Source: Deltaproteobacteria bacterium
GTDB lineage: Bacteria > Desulfobacterota > Syntrophia > Syntrophales > Smithellaceae
Length of the DNA stretch: 6,581 bases
Direction of reading: 5' to 3'
Assembly (NCBI GenBank): GCA_017860985.1
Contig: JAGFXG010000068.1
Span: 1-6,581, forward strand
This document shows, piece by piece, positions 1 to 5,815 of this stretch. The notes under the pieces are model-generated. The model did no database searches, was not told the DNA's origin, and saw nothing but the letters and a program-made list of their open reading frames with translations. A program made the translations under genes and the position numbers. Position 1 is the first letter of the stretch, and each line of letters opens with the position of its first letter.

Positions 1-11
1 GAGCTGCTGCA

Positions 12-1214
12 ATGGTAAAATCGACCAGCAATAAAGTAAGCGTGCCCGGTTTTTTAGCCAATGGAGTTTCTGCGGGCATTAAGGGCGGTGACCAGAAAGA
101 CCTGGGGCTGATTTATTCCACTGTTCCGGCAAAGGCAGCCGCGATGTTTACAAAAAATACCTTCAGGGCTGCGCCGGTTTTGATTGATGCGGAACGGATC
201 AAAAGAGGAATAGCGCAGGCGATTATCACCAACAGCGGCTGTGCCAACGCGGCGACCGGAAAAGCAGGAATGGAGGACGCGCTGGCCGTTTCAGCGGCGG
301 CGGCCAGACAGTTAAAAATTCCCGAAGAACATCTTCTGGTGTGTTCGACGGGCGTGATCGGGAAAAGGCTTCCTCTGAAAAAAATTGAATCCGGCATCGG
401 CAAACTGGTCAAGGGGCTGAATGAGTTTGGAATCGAGGATGCCGAATCGGCCATGATGACTACGGATAAATATCCCAAAATATCCGTTCGCAAAGGTACT
501 GTCGGTGCCAGGGACATTACCGTATGCGGGATTGCCAAAGGTGCCGGCATGATTGAGCCCAATATGGCGACGTTGCTCACTTATGTTATGACCGACGCTT
601 TGATTGACACCAAGGCGCTCAATACCGTCTTTCACCAGGTGATTGACTCGACATTTAACGCCATCAGTGTTGACGGTTGCATGAGCACCAACGATACAGC
701 CATCATTCTGGCCAACGGTCTTGCCGGAAACAATCCGCTGGAGAGAGCCCAGGCGCGACTTCAGAGATTTAGAGACATGTTAACGGATGTTTTGGCCGAA
801 CTTTGCCAGGCCGTGGTGAAAGACGGCGAGGGTGCGACAAAGTTTATATCCATTGTGGTTGAAGGTGCCAAGTCAAAATCGGATGCAAGGCGTGTCGCCT
901 ATTCTGTGGCCAATTCCAATCTTGTCAAGACCGCTTTTTTTGGCGAAGATCCCAACTGGGGCAGAATCATTGCCGCAATCGGCGCTTCGGGAATCCCTCT
1001 GGAAAGAGAAAGAATTGGTCTGTCAATAGGCAATGTCAACGTATATTCACAGGATACGCCGGCAGTTGTAACGCTTTCAAAGTTGAAGGACGTTTTTAAA
1101 GGCGGCAATATTGAGGTCCGCATCAGCCTGGGCGGCGGTGACAAGTCCTACGCAGTCTATACATCCGATCTTTCTTATGATTATGTAAAAATCAACGCCG
1201 ATTATTCAACCTGA
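12..1214 (+). CDS. argJ: Glutamate N-acetyltransferase / ornithine acetyltransferase ArgJ
   Basis: Transfers the acetyl group from N-acetylornithine to glutamate in the cyclic arginine pathway (cytoplasm). Many family members also make N-acetylglutamate from acetyl-CoA, and the sequence alone does not settle which type this is. The 400-residue product is of usual family length. The self-cleavage site is visible as KGAGMIEPNMA followed by T (residues 176-187); Thr187 would become the N-terminal nucleophile of a beta chain of 214 residues. Other conserved blocks are SVDGCMSTNDT (about 219-229), DGEGATK (271-277) and FGEDPNWGR (310-318), and it has the usual C-terminal NADYST. The start is the first ATG in the window. 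Only 11 bases lie upstream, with GAG at positions 1-3 as a possible remnant of a Shine-Dalgarno site and no in-frame stop, so a slightly earlier start cannot be excluded. It precedes rpsB by 189 bases and is probably a separate transcription unit. Family identity is very secure. Confidence 0.96.
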   Translation: MVKSTSNKVSVPGFLANGVSAGIKGGDQKDLGLIYSTVPAKAAAMFTKNTFRAAPVLIDAERIKRGIAQAIITNSGCANAATGKAGMEDALAVSAAAARQLKIPEEHLLVCSTGVIGKRLPLKKIESGIGKLVKGLNEFGIEDAESAMMTTDKYPKISVRKGTVGARDITVCGIAKGAGMIEPNMATLLTYVMTDALIDTKALNTVFHQVIDSTFNAISVDGCMSTNDTAIILANGLAGNNPLERAQARLQRFRDMLTDVLAELCQAVVKDGEGATKFISIVVEGAKSKSDARRVAYSVANSNLVKTAFFGEDPNWGRIIAAIGASGIPLERERIGLSIGNVNVYSQDTPAVVTLSKLKDVFKGGNIEVRISLGGGDKSYAVYTSDLSYDYVKINADYST

Positions 1215-1224
1215 AGCCCGAAAA

Positions 1225-1248
1225 CAATAAAATACGCTAATTTTATTG
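1225..1248. repeat. AT-rich perfect inverted repeat after argJ
   Basis: CAATAAAAT (1225-1233) and ATTTTATTG (1240-1248) are exact reverse complements separated by a six-base loop. The repeat starts 10 bases after the argJ stop. In RNA this gives a 9-bp hairpin with only two G-C pairs in the wider context and no T-run behind it on the + strand, so it is a poor intrinsic terminator. It could instead be a 3'-end stabilising hairpin, a Rho-related end or a protein-binding dyad. The structure is seen directly; any function is a guess. Confidence 0.35.
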
Positions 1249-1267
1249 CCAAAACAGTTATTATGAC

Positions 1268-1294
1268 TTGAATAAACAAATTATTTGTGGTAAT
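1268..1294 (+). promoter_or_regulatory. Weak promoter-like hexamers with central palindrome, candidate rpsB promoter
   Basis: TTGAAT (1268-1273) and GGTAAT (1289-1294) each match four of six consensus bases of the sigma-70 -35 and -10 boxes. They are spaced by 15 bases, and a TG lies one base before the -10 (1286-1287). Between them sits the perfect 13-bp palindrome ACAAAT-T-ATTTGT (1276-1288), which looks like an operator half-site pair. An alternative -35, TTGCCA (1246-1251), pairs with TTGAAT at 16 bases. A promoter is expected here because rpsB follows a 189-base gap, but none of these matches is strong and the exact site remains uncertain. Confidence 0.22.
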
Positions 1295-1303
1295 TGCCGC
1301 AAA
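1284..1303 (+). promoter_or_regulatory. Leader hairpin I upstream of rpsB
   Basis: TTTGTGG (1284-1290) can pair with CCGCAAA (1297-1303) over seven base pairs including one G-U, closing a six-base loop TAATTG. No T-run follows, so it is not a terminator. If transcription starts upstream of it, it would be part of a structured 5' untranslated region. It overlaps the palindrome at 1276-1288, so the two cannot fold in RNA at once. Confidence 0.3.
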
Positions 1304-1322
1304 CATTTCACACATCTCCGGA

Positions 1323-1361
1323 TTGTCGGCATGTTGCTTAGAAATTAAGTGTGCCGGTCAA
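1323..1361 (+). promoter_or_regulatory. Leader hairpin II upstream of rpsB, candidate autoregulatory element
   Basis: TTG (1323-1325) pairs with CAA (1359-1361) and TCGGCA (1326-1331) pairs with TGCCGG (1352-1357), with one bulged U at 1358. Inside, an asymmetric internal loop leads to a second stem, GCTTA (1336-1340) with TAAGT (1346-1350), capped by GAAAT. The whole hairpin ends 30 bases before the rpsB Shine-Dalgarno site. In E. coli, S2 is known to repress its own operon by binding a structured rpsB leader, so a similar role is plausible here. I cannot claim homology to that element. The pairing is read from the sequence; the function is inferred. Confidence 0.38.
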
Positions 1362-1390
1362 GATGATGGGGGTGGAGGATAAAAAACAAA

Positions 1391-1396
1391 AAGGAG
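1391..1396 (+). promoter_or_regulatory. Ribosome binding site of rpsB
   Basis: AAGGAG lies seven bases before the ATG at 1404, an ideal spacing, and fixes the start. A second purine-rich GGAGG at 1374-1378 is too far away to serve this ATG but could act as a standby site or pair within the leader. Confidence 0.8.
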
Positions 1397-1403
1397 AATA
1401 CAC

Positions 1404-2219
1404 ATGTCAGCAATTTCAATGAAACTGTTACTCGAAGCCGGCGTCCATTTCGGACATCAAACCAACAAATGGAACCCAAAAATGAAGCCCTATATCTTCG
1501 GGGCGCGCAACAACATCTACATTATCGACCTTCAGCAGACCGTCGGTCTGTTTCAGACGGCGTATAACTTTGTGGTGGATACGGTCAGCCAGGGCAAAGA
1601 AATTCTTTTTGTCGGAACCAAGAAACAATCCCAGGAGGCCATTCGCGAAGAAGCGTTGCGCTGCGGAATGCCCTATGTCAATCAGCGCTGGCTGGGCGGC
1701 ATGTTGACCAATTTTATTACCGTTAAAAAGAGCGTTGACCGCCTCAACAGCCTCAATAAAATGTTCAATGACGATTCAATCAAGGCTTTCCCGAAAAAAG
1801 AAATCACCAAACTGCAGAAGGATATGGACAAACTGGAAAATGTTCTGGGCGGCATTAAAAACATGAAATCCCAGCCGGCAGCCGTATTTATCGTCGATCC
1901 CAACCGGGAGCACATTGCAGTTATGGAAGCCAAGAAGCTGAACGTGCCGCTGGTGGCAATTGTTGATACAAATTGCGATCCGACGGATATCGATTATATT
2001 ATTCCGGGAAACGATGACGCGATCCGGGCCATCAAACTCTTTGCTTCAAAATTTGCCGATGCGGTTTTAGAAGGCAAGAAAAAATTTGAAGAGAGATTGG
2101 CCGCTGAATCCAACAAAGAGGCGCCGGAGGCTGTGGTGGAAAAGAAAGATGCCGAATCGGATATTCCCGAGAGCGTCGAAATGGAAAACGCATCTTCTGA
2201 AGCGACGGATCAGCAGTAG
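1404..2219 (+). CDS. rpsB: 30S ribosomal protein S2
   Basis: Structural protein of the small ribosomal subunit. It sits at the head/body junction on the solvent side and is needed for S1 binding in Gram-negative bacteria. The 271-residue product shows the family hallmarks: [18 protein letters not shown] near residues 12-29, FIFGARN-type [15 protein letters not shown], the [12 protein letters not shown] block (about 93-104), the second S2 signature running from P158 to P182 with EHIAVMEA in its centre, and [25 protein letters not shown]. The globular part matches the usual length of about 225-240 residues. Beyond it, residues about 225-271 form a low-complexity tail rich in Glu, Ala and Ser, presumably disordered. 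It is the first gene of the translation block, with tsf 52-58 bases behind. Expression is likely controlled through the structured leader upstream. Identification is certain. Confidence 0.99.
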   Translation: MSAISMKLLLEAGVHFGHQTNKWNPKMKPYIFGARNNIYIIDLQQTVGLFQTAYNFVVDTVSQGKEILFVGTKKQSQEAIREEALRCGMPYVNQRWLGGMLTNFITVKKSVDRLNSLNKMFNDDSIKAFPKKEITKLQKDMDKLENVLGGIKNMKSQPAAVFIVDPNREHIAVMEAKKLNVPLVAIVDTNCDPTDIDYIIPGNDDAIRAIKLFASKFADAVLEGKKKFEERLAAESNKEAPEAVVEKKDAESDIPESVEMENASSEATDQQ

Positions 2220-2263
2220 GCACGCAGTGCTTGCCACAAAAGAATATACAGGAATAGAACTTT

Positions 2264-2269
2264 AGGAGG
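2264..2269 (+). promoter_or_regulatory. Ribosome binding site deciding the tsf start
   Basis: AGGAGG is a full-strength Shine-Dalgarno sequence. It is only two bases before the ATG at 2272, which is too close, but eight bases before the in-frame TTG at 2278, a normal distance. It therefore favours the TTG as the true initiation codon of EF-Ts. Confidence 0.7.
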
Positions 2270-2277
2270 ACATGAAA

Positions 2278-2883
2278 TTGGAAATCACTTCAATAATGGT
2301 TAAGGAATTAAGAACGAAAACCGGTGCCGGCATGATGGATTGCAAGGAAGCGCTGGCGGCGGTGGACGGTGATTTTGAAAAGGCTATTGATTTTTTAAGA
2401 AAGAAGGGGCTTTCGGCGGCAACCAAGCGATCATCCAAGGCGGCCAAAGACGGAACCGTTGCTTCCTATATACACATGGGCGGTCGAATCGGCGTTATGG
2501 TGGAAGTCAACTGCGAAACCGATTTTGTGGCTAAAACGGATGACTTCCAGACCATGGCCAGAGACATTGCCATGCACATCGCTGCATCCAATCCGCAGTA
2601 TGTCCGTTCTGATGAAATTCCCGGTGATGCCCTTGACAGAGAAAAGGAAATCTATCGCAGTCAGTTACGCGAAGAGAAGAAGCCCGAGAAAATCTGGGAT
2701 AAAATCATCGAAGGGAAACTTAAAAAATATTATGAAGATGTTTGCCTGGTCGATCAGAAGTTTGTTAAAGACCAGGATATCAGTGTTGGAACGCTGATCA
2801 GCAATATGATCGCCAAAACAGGTGAAAATATTGTTATCAGGCGGTTTGCCCGTTTCCAGCTCGGTGAGGAAATCAAGCAGTAA
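2278..2883 (+). CDS. tsf: Translation elongation factor Ts (short form)
   Basis: Guanine-nucleotide exchange factor that displaces GDP from EF-Tu in the cytoplasm. From TTG 2278 the product is 201 residues; from the ATG at 2272 it is 203. The TTG start is preferred because the AGGAGG is then eight bases away and the N-terminus becomes [12 protein letters not shown], which aligns directly with the MAEITASLVKELR start of E. coli EF-Ts. Visible features (numbered from TTG) are the N-terminal UBA-like domain (about 1-53) with [12 protein letters not shown], the EF-Tu-contacting motif TDFV in NCETDFVAK (81-84), and the C-terminal [24 protein letters not shown] block. It is much shorter than the 283-residue E. 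coli protein, as in Thermus and many other phyla that have the compact form. The stop overlaps the pyrH start by one base (TAATG). Identity is certain; only the start is open. Confidence 0.96.
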   Translation: MEITSIMVKELRTKTGAGMMDCKEALAAVDGDFEKAIDFLRKKGLSAATKRSSKAAKDGTVASYIHMGGRIGVMVEVNCETDFVAKTDDFQTMARDIAMHIAASNPQYVRSDEIPGDALDREKEIYRSQLREEKKPEKIWDKIIEGKLKKYYEDVCLVDQKFVKDQDISVGTLISNMIAKTGENIVIRRFARFQLGEEIKQ

Positions 2884-3608
2884 TGAGCGAAAAGAAAAAG
2901 GCCGCATTCAAAAGAATTCTCCTGAAGCTGAGCGGTGAAGCTCTTCTGGGAAAGCAATCCACCGGAGTGGATCCGGATATTGCAAATTACATTGCAGATG
3001 AAATAAAGTCCCTTTCCGATCTGAAAATCCAGATCGGAATTGTCATCGGCGGCGGTAATATCTTTCGTGGCATTGAAGCCAGCGCAAAGGGAATGGACAG
3101 GACAACCGCCGACTATATGGGCATGCTGGCAACCGTCATCAATAGCCTAGCTCTTCAAAGTGCGCTGGAGATGCGCGGTGTTCCGACACGAGTTCAGTCC
3201 TCTATCGAGATGAGGGAAATCGCAGAACCATTTATTCAGCGTAAAGCGGTTCGTCATTTGGAAAAGGGCAGAATTGTCATTTTTGCCGGCGGAACGGGAA
3301 ATCCCTACTTTTCCACGGATACGGCCGCGTCACTCAGAGCGATGGAAATTCAAGCTGATGTCATCATGAAAGCCACGAAGGTTGATGGGGTGTACAATGC
3401 GGATCCGGTCAAAAACAAATCTGCTGTCATGTTCAAAAAAATAAGTTATATTGATGTTTTGACTAAAAACCTTAAAGTAATGGATTCAACTGCGATTACC
3501 CTTTGTCGTGATAACTCGTTGCCTATCATTGTATTCAATCTGCAGAAAAAGGGCAATATCCGGAGCGTTGTTTGCGGTAAAAAAATTGGAACTTACGTAG
3601 GAGAATGA
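2883..3608 (+). CDS. pyrH: UMP kinase PyrH
   Basis: Phosphorylates UMP to UDP with ATP in pyrimidine nucleotide synthesis (cytoplasm). Bacterial enzymes of this family are hexamers of the amino-acid-kinase fold, unrelated to eukaryotic UMP/CMP kinases, and are typically activated by GTP and inhibited by UTP. The 241-residue length equals that of E. coli PyrH. Motifs in order are KLSGEAL (15-21) for phosphate binding, [10 protein letters not shown] (54-63), the DYMGMLATV block (77-85), [14 protein letters not shown] (136-149) for UMP contact, [13 protein letters not shown] (163-175) for ATP binding, and [15 protein letters not shown] near the C-terminus. The start ATG shares its A with the TAA stop of tsf. 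A GAGGA lies 12 bases upstream inside tsf, so translation is probably coupled to tsf. Nothing is missing or broken; identification is certain. Confidence 0.98.
   Translation: MSEKKKAAFKRILLKLSGEALLGKQSTGVDPDIANYIADEIKSLSDLKIQIGIVIGGGNIFRGIEASAKGMDRTTADYMGMLATVINSLALQSALEMRGVPTRVQSSIEMREIAEPFIQRKAVRHLEKGRIVIFAGGTGNPYFSTDTAASLRAMEIQADVIMKATKVDGVYNADPVKNKSAVMFKKISYIDVLTKNLKVMDSTAITLCRDNSLPIIVFNLQKKGNIRSVVCGKKIGTYVGE
3599..3603 (+). promoter_or_regulatory. Ribosome binding site deciding the frr start
   Basis: AGGAG inside the last codons of pyrH is followed by three successive in-frame ATG codons at 3605, 3608 and 3611, at distances of one, four and seven bases. Only the third has standard spacing. 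Confidence 0.65.
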
Positions 3609-3610
3609 TG

Positions 3611-4168
3611 ATGAAAGACCAGATTTTTTCGAAGTTCAAAGATGAGATGGAGAAAACAATATCTTCTCTGGAGAAATCATTCAGCAGAGTACGAACCGGT
3701 CGTGCGTCTGTTTCACTGCTGGATGGCATCAAGGTTGATTATTATGGAACTCCCACACCGATAGCCCAGGTAGCAACCCTTTCCGTACCTGAAAGCAGGC
3801 TTATCGTGATTGCGCCCTGGGATGCGATGGCCATCGGTGCAATCGAAAAAGCAATACAAAAGTCTGATCTGGGCCTGATGCCGTCTACCGACGGCAAGGT
3901 GATTCGCCTGTCCATTCCACAGTTAACGGAAGAAAGACGCAAGGAACTTGTTAAAGTTGTGAAAAAAATGGCGGAAGAAGGCAAGGTCAAATTGCGCAAT
4001 GAACGGCGCGACAGCAACGAAGCCTTAAAAGATTTAAAGAAGAACAATAAAATGTCCGAGGACGAACTTTTCACTGCTCAGGACGAAGTCCAGAAACTGC
4101 TCGATCGCTATATCGAAAAGACAGACAAGATTCTGGCGACCAAAGAAAAAGAAATTATGGAGATATGA
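3611..4168 (+). CDS. frr: Ribosome recycling factor
   Basis: Splits the post-termination ribosome together with EF-G, releasing subunits for a new round of translation. Three in-frame ATGs (3605, 3608, 3611) open the frame. I choose 3611 because it stands seven bases after AGGAG and because it gives 185 residues, the same as E. coli RRF. With this numbering the key RNERRD motif falls at 129-134, with the essential Arg at 132 exactly as in E. coli. Domain I (three-helix bundle) comprises the N-terminal helix with RVRTGRAS (26-33) and the long C-terminal helices from [11 protein letters not shown] onwards. Domain II (beta-alpha-beta) covers roughly 34-103 and includes [12 protein letters not shown] and [16 protein letters not shown]. 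With the first ATG it would overlap pyrH by four bases (ATGA). An intrinsic terminator begins 24 bases after the stop. Identity is certain. Confidence 0.97.
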   Translation: MKDQIFSKFKDEMEKTISSLEKSFSRVRTGRASVSLLDGIKVDYYGTPTPIAQVATLSVPESRLIVIAPWDAMAIGAIEKAIQKSDLGLMPSTDGKVIRLSIPQLTEERRKELVKVVKKMAEEGKVKLRNERRDSNEALKDLKKNNKMSEDELFTAQDEVQKLLDRYIEKTDKILATKEKEIMEI

Positions 4169-4191
4169 AGACGGCTCAAAGAAAGTATCTT

Positions 4192-4223
4192 AATGGGGAG
4201 TCAAAAGCTCCCCATTTGTTTTT
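4192..4223 (+). terminator. Intrinsic terminator between frr and uppS
   Basis: AATGGGGAG (4192-4200) pairs perfectly with CTCCCCATT (4208-4216) over nine bases, with a possible further T-G pair tightening the loop to CAAAA. The stem ends directly in a T-rich run (TTTGTTTTT, 4215-4223). This is a textbook Rho-independent terminator shape located 24 bases after frr. Only 19 bases separate it from the uppS ATG, which leaves no room for a promoter, so it may act as a partial terminator or attenuator inside a longer operon. Confidence 0.85.
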
Positions 4224-4242
4224 AAGGACAGAAGAAAAGTAA

Positions 4243-4980
4243 ATGTTCAAGATTGATCATAACAAACTGCCGCGGCATATCGCCATCATCATGGATGGTA
4301 ACGGCCGCTGGGCAAAACAGCACACCATGGGCAGGATCCGGGGCCACAAAAAGGGTGCGCAAGCCGTCAGGACGACGGTGACGGCCTGCCGTGAAATCGG
4401 GATTCAATATCTGACGCTTTTTGCGTTCTCTTCTGAAAACTGGGGAAGGCCCGAAGATGAGGTTGAAGCCCTGATGTCACTGCTGGAAGATTATCTGGAC
4501 AAGGAAACGCCGACTCTTCAGAAACAGAAAATCCGGCTGAATTCAATCGGTGATATAGACCGGCTGTATCCGCCGGTGAAAGAAAAGCTTCTGAATGTTA
4601 AAAAACTCACGGAGCCAAATGACAAAATGGTCCTGAACCTGGCGTTGAGCTACGGCAGCCGTGATGAAATTGTTCTTGCCATTCGAAAGATGATTTCGGA
4701 TAATCAAAAAGGAAAACTAGATATTGACGACATCACTCAGGATCTGGTCGGACGTTATTTATATACAGACGGCATGCCTGATCCTGATCTCCTGATCCGG
4801 ACCAGCGGGGAATATCGCATCAGCAATTTCCTGCTCTGGCAGCTTGCTTATACTGAACTGTATTTTACGGATGTGCTGTGGCCTGATTTCAAAAAAGATG
4901 ATTTGCTGAAGGCCATTGCTGTGTACCAGCGAAGAGAGCGTCGTTTCGGATTGACGAGTGAACAAATCAGCAGGAAATAG
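4243..4980 (+). CDS. uppS: Undecaprenyl diphosphate synthase (cis-prenyltransferase) UppS
   Basis: Condenses eight IPP units onto FPP with cis double bonds to give C55 undecaprenyl diphosphate, the lipid carrier for peptidoglycan and surface polysaccharide synthesis. It is a soluble or membrane-associated dimer. The 245-residue product carries all recognised active-site residues at a constant offset of eight from the E. coli enzyme: Asp18 in IIMDGNGRWA, Arg22, His35 in RGHKKGA, Ser63, Glu65, Asn66, Trp67 and Arg69 in AFSSENWGRP, then Arg186, Arg192 and Ser194 in RTSGEYRIS, and Glu205 in the AYTELYF stretch. The ERRFG motif lies near the C-terminus. The Shine-Dalgarno signal is weak: AAGGA ends 14 bases before the ATG, with a looser GAAGAAAAG closer in. 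The gene begins just after the terminator and is followed by cdsA after 19 bases. Chain length (C55 rather than shorter) is assigned from family and context. Identity is secure. Confidence 0.97.
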   Translation: MFKIDHNKLPRHIAIIMDGNGRWAKQHTMGRIRGHKKGAQAVRTTVTACREIGIQYLTLFAFSSENWGRPEDEVEALMSLLEDYLDKETPTLQKQKIRLNSIGDIDRLYPPVKEKLLNVKKLTEPNDKMVLNLALSYGSRDEIVLAIRKMISDNQKGKLDIDDITQDLVGRYLYTDGMPDPDLLIRTSGEYRISNFLLWQLAYTELYFTDVLWPDFKKDDLLKAIAVYQRRERRFGLTSEQISRK

Positions 4981-4999
4981 CCTTTATCCAGGTAAAAAA

Positions 5000-5815
5000 A
5001 TGGCGATAAAAAACTCGAATCTGCAAAGATGGCTGACCGGTATTGTTCTGGCAGTCGTTTTGCTCCTGGTTATTTTTTTAGGACCCCTGGAACTGTTTGC
5101 CGCCGCGATCATGCTGATTATCATCATTGGCATGTGGGAATACAACAGTATCGTTTTCGGACCTGGCTTCCTGAAAGAAAAGACGGAGGGTCTGCTTCTT
5201 GCCGTTCTTATTCCCGTCACCGTGCTGTTTGGCAATGAGCAATGGTTAACCGCTCTTCTGGCTTTTGCGGTCATGGCTGTGTTCATTGTCTTTCTATGGA
5301 AAATCAGCGAAACCAGCTTTGATATGTCTTCTGTGAATAAAGTGCTTTTTGGAATGCTATATATTCCATTGCTGACATCGCACTTTATCATGCTTCGAAA
5401 ACTGGACAGCGGAATTGCATGGGTTATGCTTGTTCTGGTGATTGGAATTGTCGGTGATACCGTTGCTCTTTATGTGGGCAAGTTTTTCGGAAAAAGAAAG
5501 CTGATTGCGCTGGTCAGCCCCGGCAAAACCGTGGAAGGCACCGTTGGCCTCATTTTTGGCGGAACTTTAGCCGCCTGTCTGTTCGGTTATTTTCTCTTTC
5601 CCCAGGTCTGCGTTTACCACTTTCTGTTTCTCGGGTTTGCGGGCAGCATCATCGGACAGCTGGGAGACCTCTGTGAATCCGTCATCAAAAGGAATTACGG
5701 GAAAAAAGACGCCAGTTCGCTGCTGCCTGGGCATGGCGGGCTGATGGACCGGATGGACAGTCTGATCTTCCTGGGACCCTTTGTTTATTATTACCGGATT
5801 TTTGTGATTGGCTGA
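5000..5815 (+). CDS. cdsA: Phosphatidate cytidylyltransferase (CDP-diacylglycerol synthase) CdsA
   Basis: Integral membrane enzyme that makes CDP-diacylglycerol and diphosphate from CTP and phosphatidic acid, the branch point of phospholipid synthesis. From ATG 5000 the product is 271 residues, with a short basic N-terminus (MAIKNSNLQR) and then a series of strongly hydrophobic segments (about 12-30, 31-47, 64-78, 82-100, 116-132, 138-158, 181-200 and 205-220). The family signature is complete at residues 227-253: S, KR (230-231), KD (236-237), PGHGG (243-247), DR (250-251) and D253; GDTVALYVGK (152-161) and SPGKTVEG (173-180) are also typical. A GTG at 4958, inside the end of uppS, would add 14 residues; it lacks a Shine-Dalgarno site, whereas AGGT stands seven bases before ATG 5000. 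The stop overlaps dxr by one base. Identity is certain, the start fairly so. Confidence 0.95.
   Translation: MAIKNSNLQRWLTGIVLAVVLLLVIFLGPLELFAAAIMLIIIIGMWEYNSIVFGPGFLKEKTEGLLLAVLIPVTVLFGNEQWLTALLAFAVMAVFIVFLWKISETSFDMSSVNKVLFGMLYIPLLTSHFIMLRKLDSGIAWVMLVLVIGIVGDTVALYVGKFFGKRKLIALVSPGKTVEGTVGLIFGGTLAACLFGYFLFPQVCVYHFLFLGFAGSIIGQLGDLCESVIKRNYGKKDASSLLPGHGGLMDRMDSLIFLGPFVYYYRIFVIG

Noticed and set aside
113..1144. Open frames on the - strand (113-580, 312-635, 899-1144) and a + frame at 832-1029 inside argJ
   Set aside because: They lie wholly inside the well-conserved argJ coding frame, have no recognisable domains, and are expected shadows of codon bias.
1363..1422. Short upstream frame ATGATG...TGA overlapping the rpsB start (19 codons)
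   Set aside because: There is no Shine-Dalgarno site before it, and its sequence is just the purine-rich leader and ribosome binding site of rpsB read in another frame.
2219..2235. Small hairpins GCAC-GCA-GTGC and GGCA...TGCC just after rpsB
   Set aside because: The stems are only four base pairs and alternative to each other, with no T-run, so there is no support for a terminator between rpsB and tsf.
4169..4191. Possible -10 box TATCTT (4186-4191) for a uppS promoter
   Set aside because: No -35-like hexamer lies 15-19 bases upstream, so a promoter here cannot be supported.
5698..5709. GGG-AAA-AAA-GAC run in cdsA resembling a -1 frameshift slippery site
   Set aside because: The heptamer A-AAA-AAG is not in the required phase relative to the reading frame, and the zero frame encodes the intact conserved signature.
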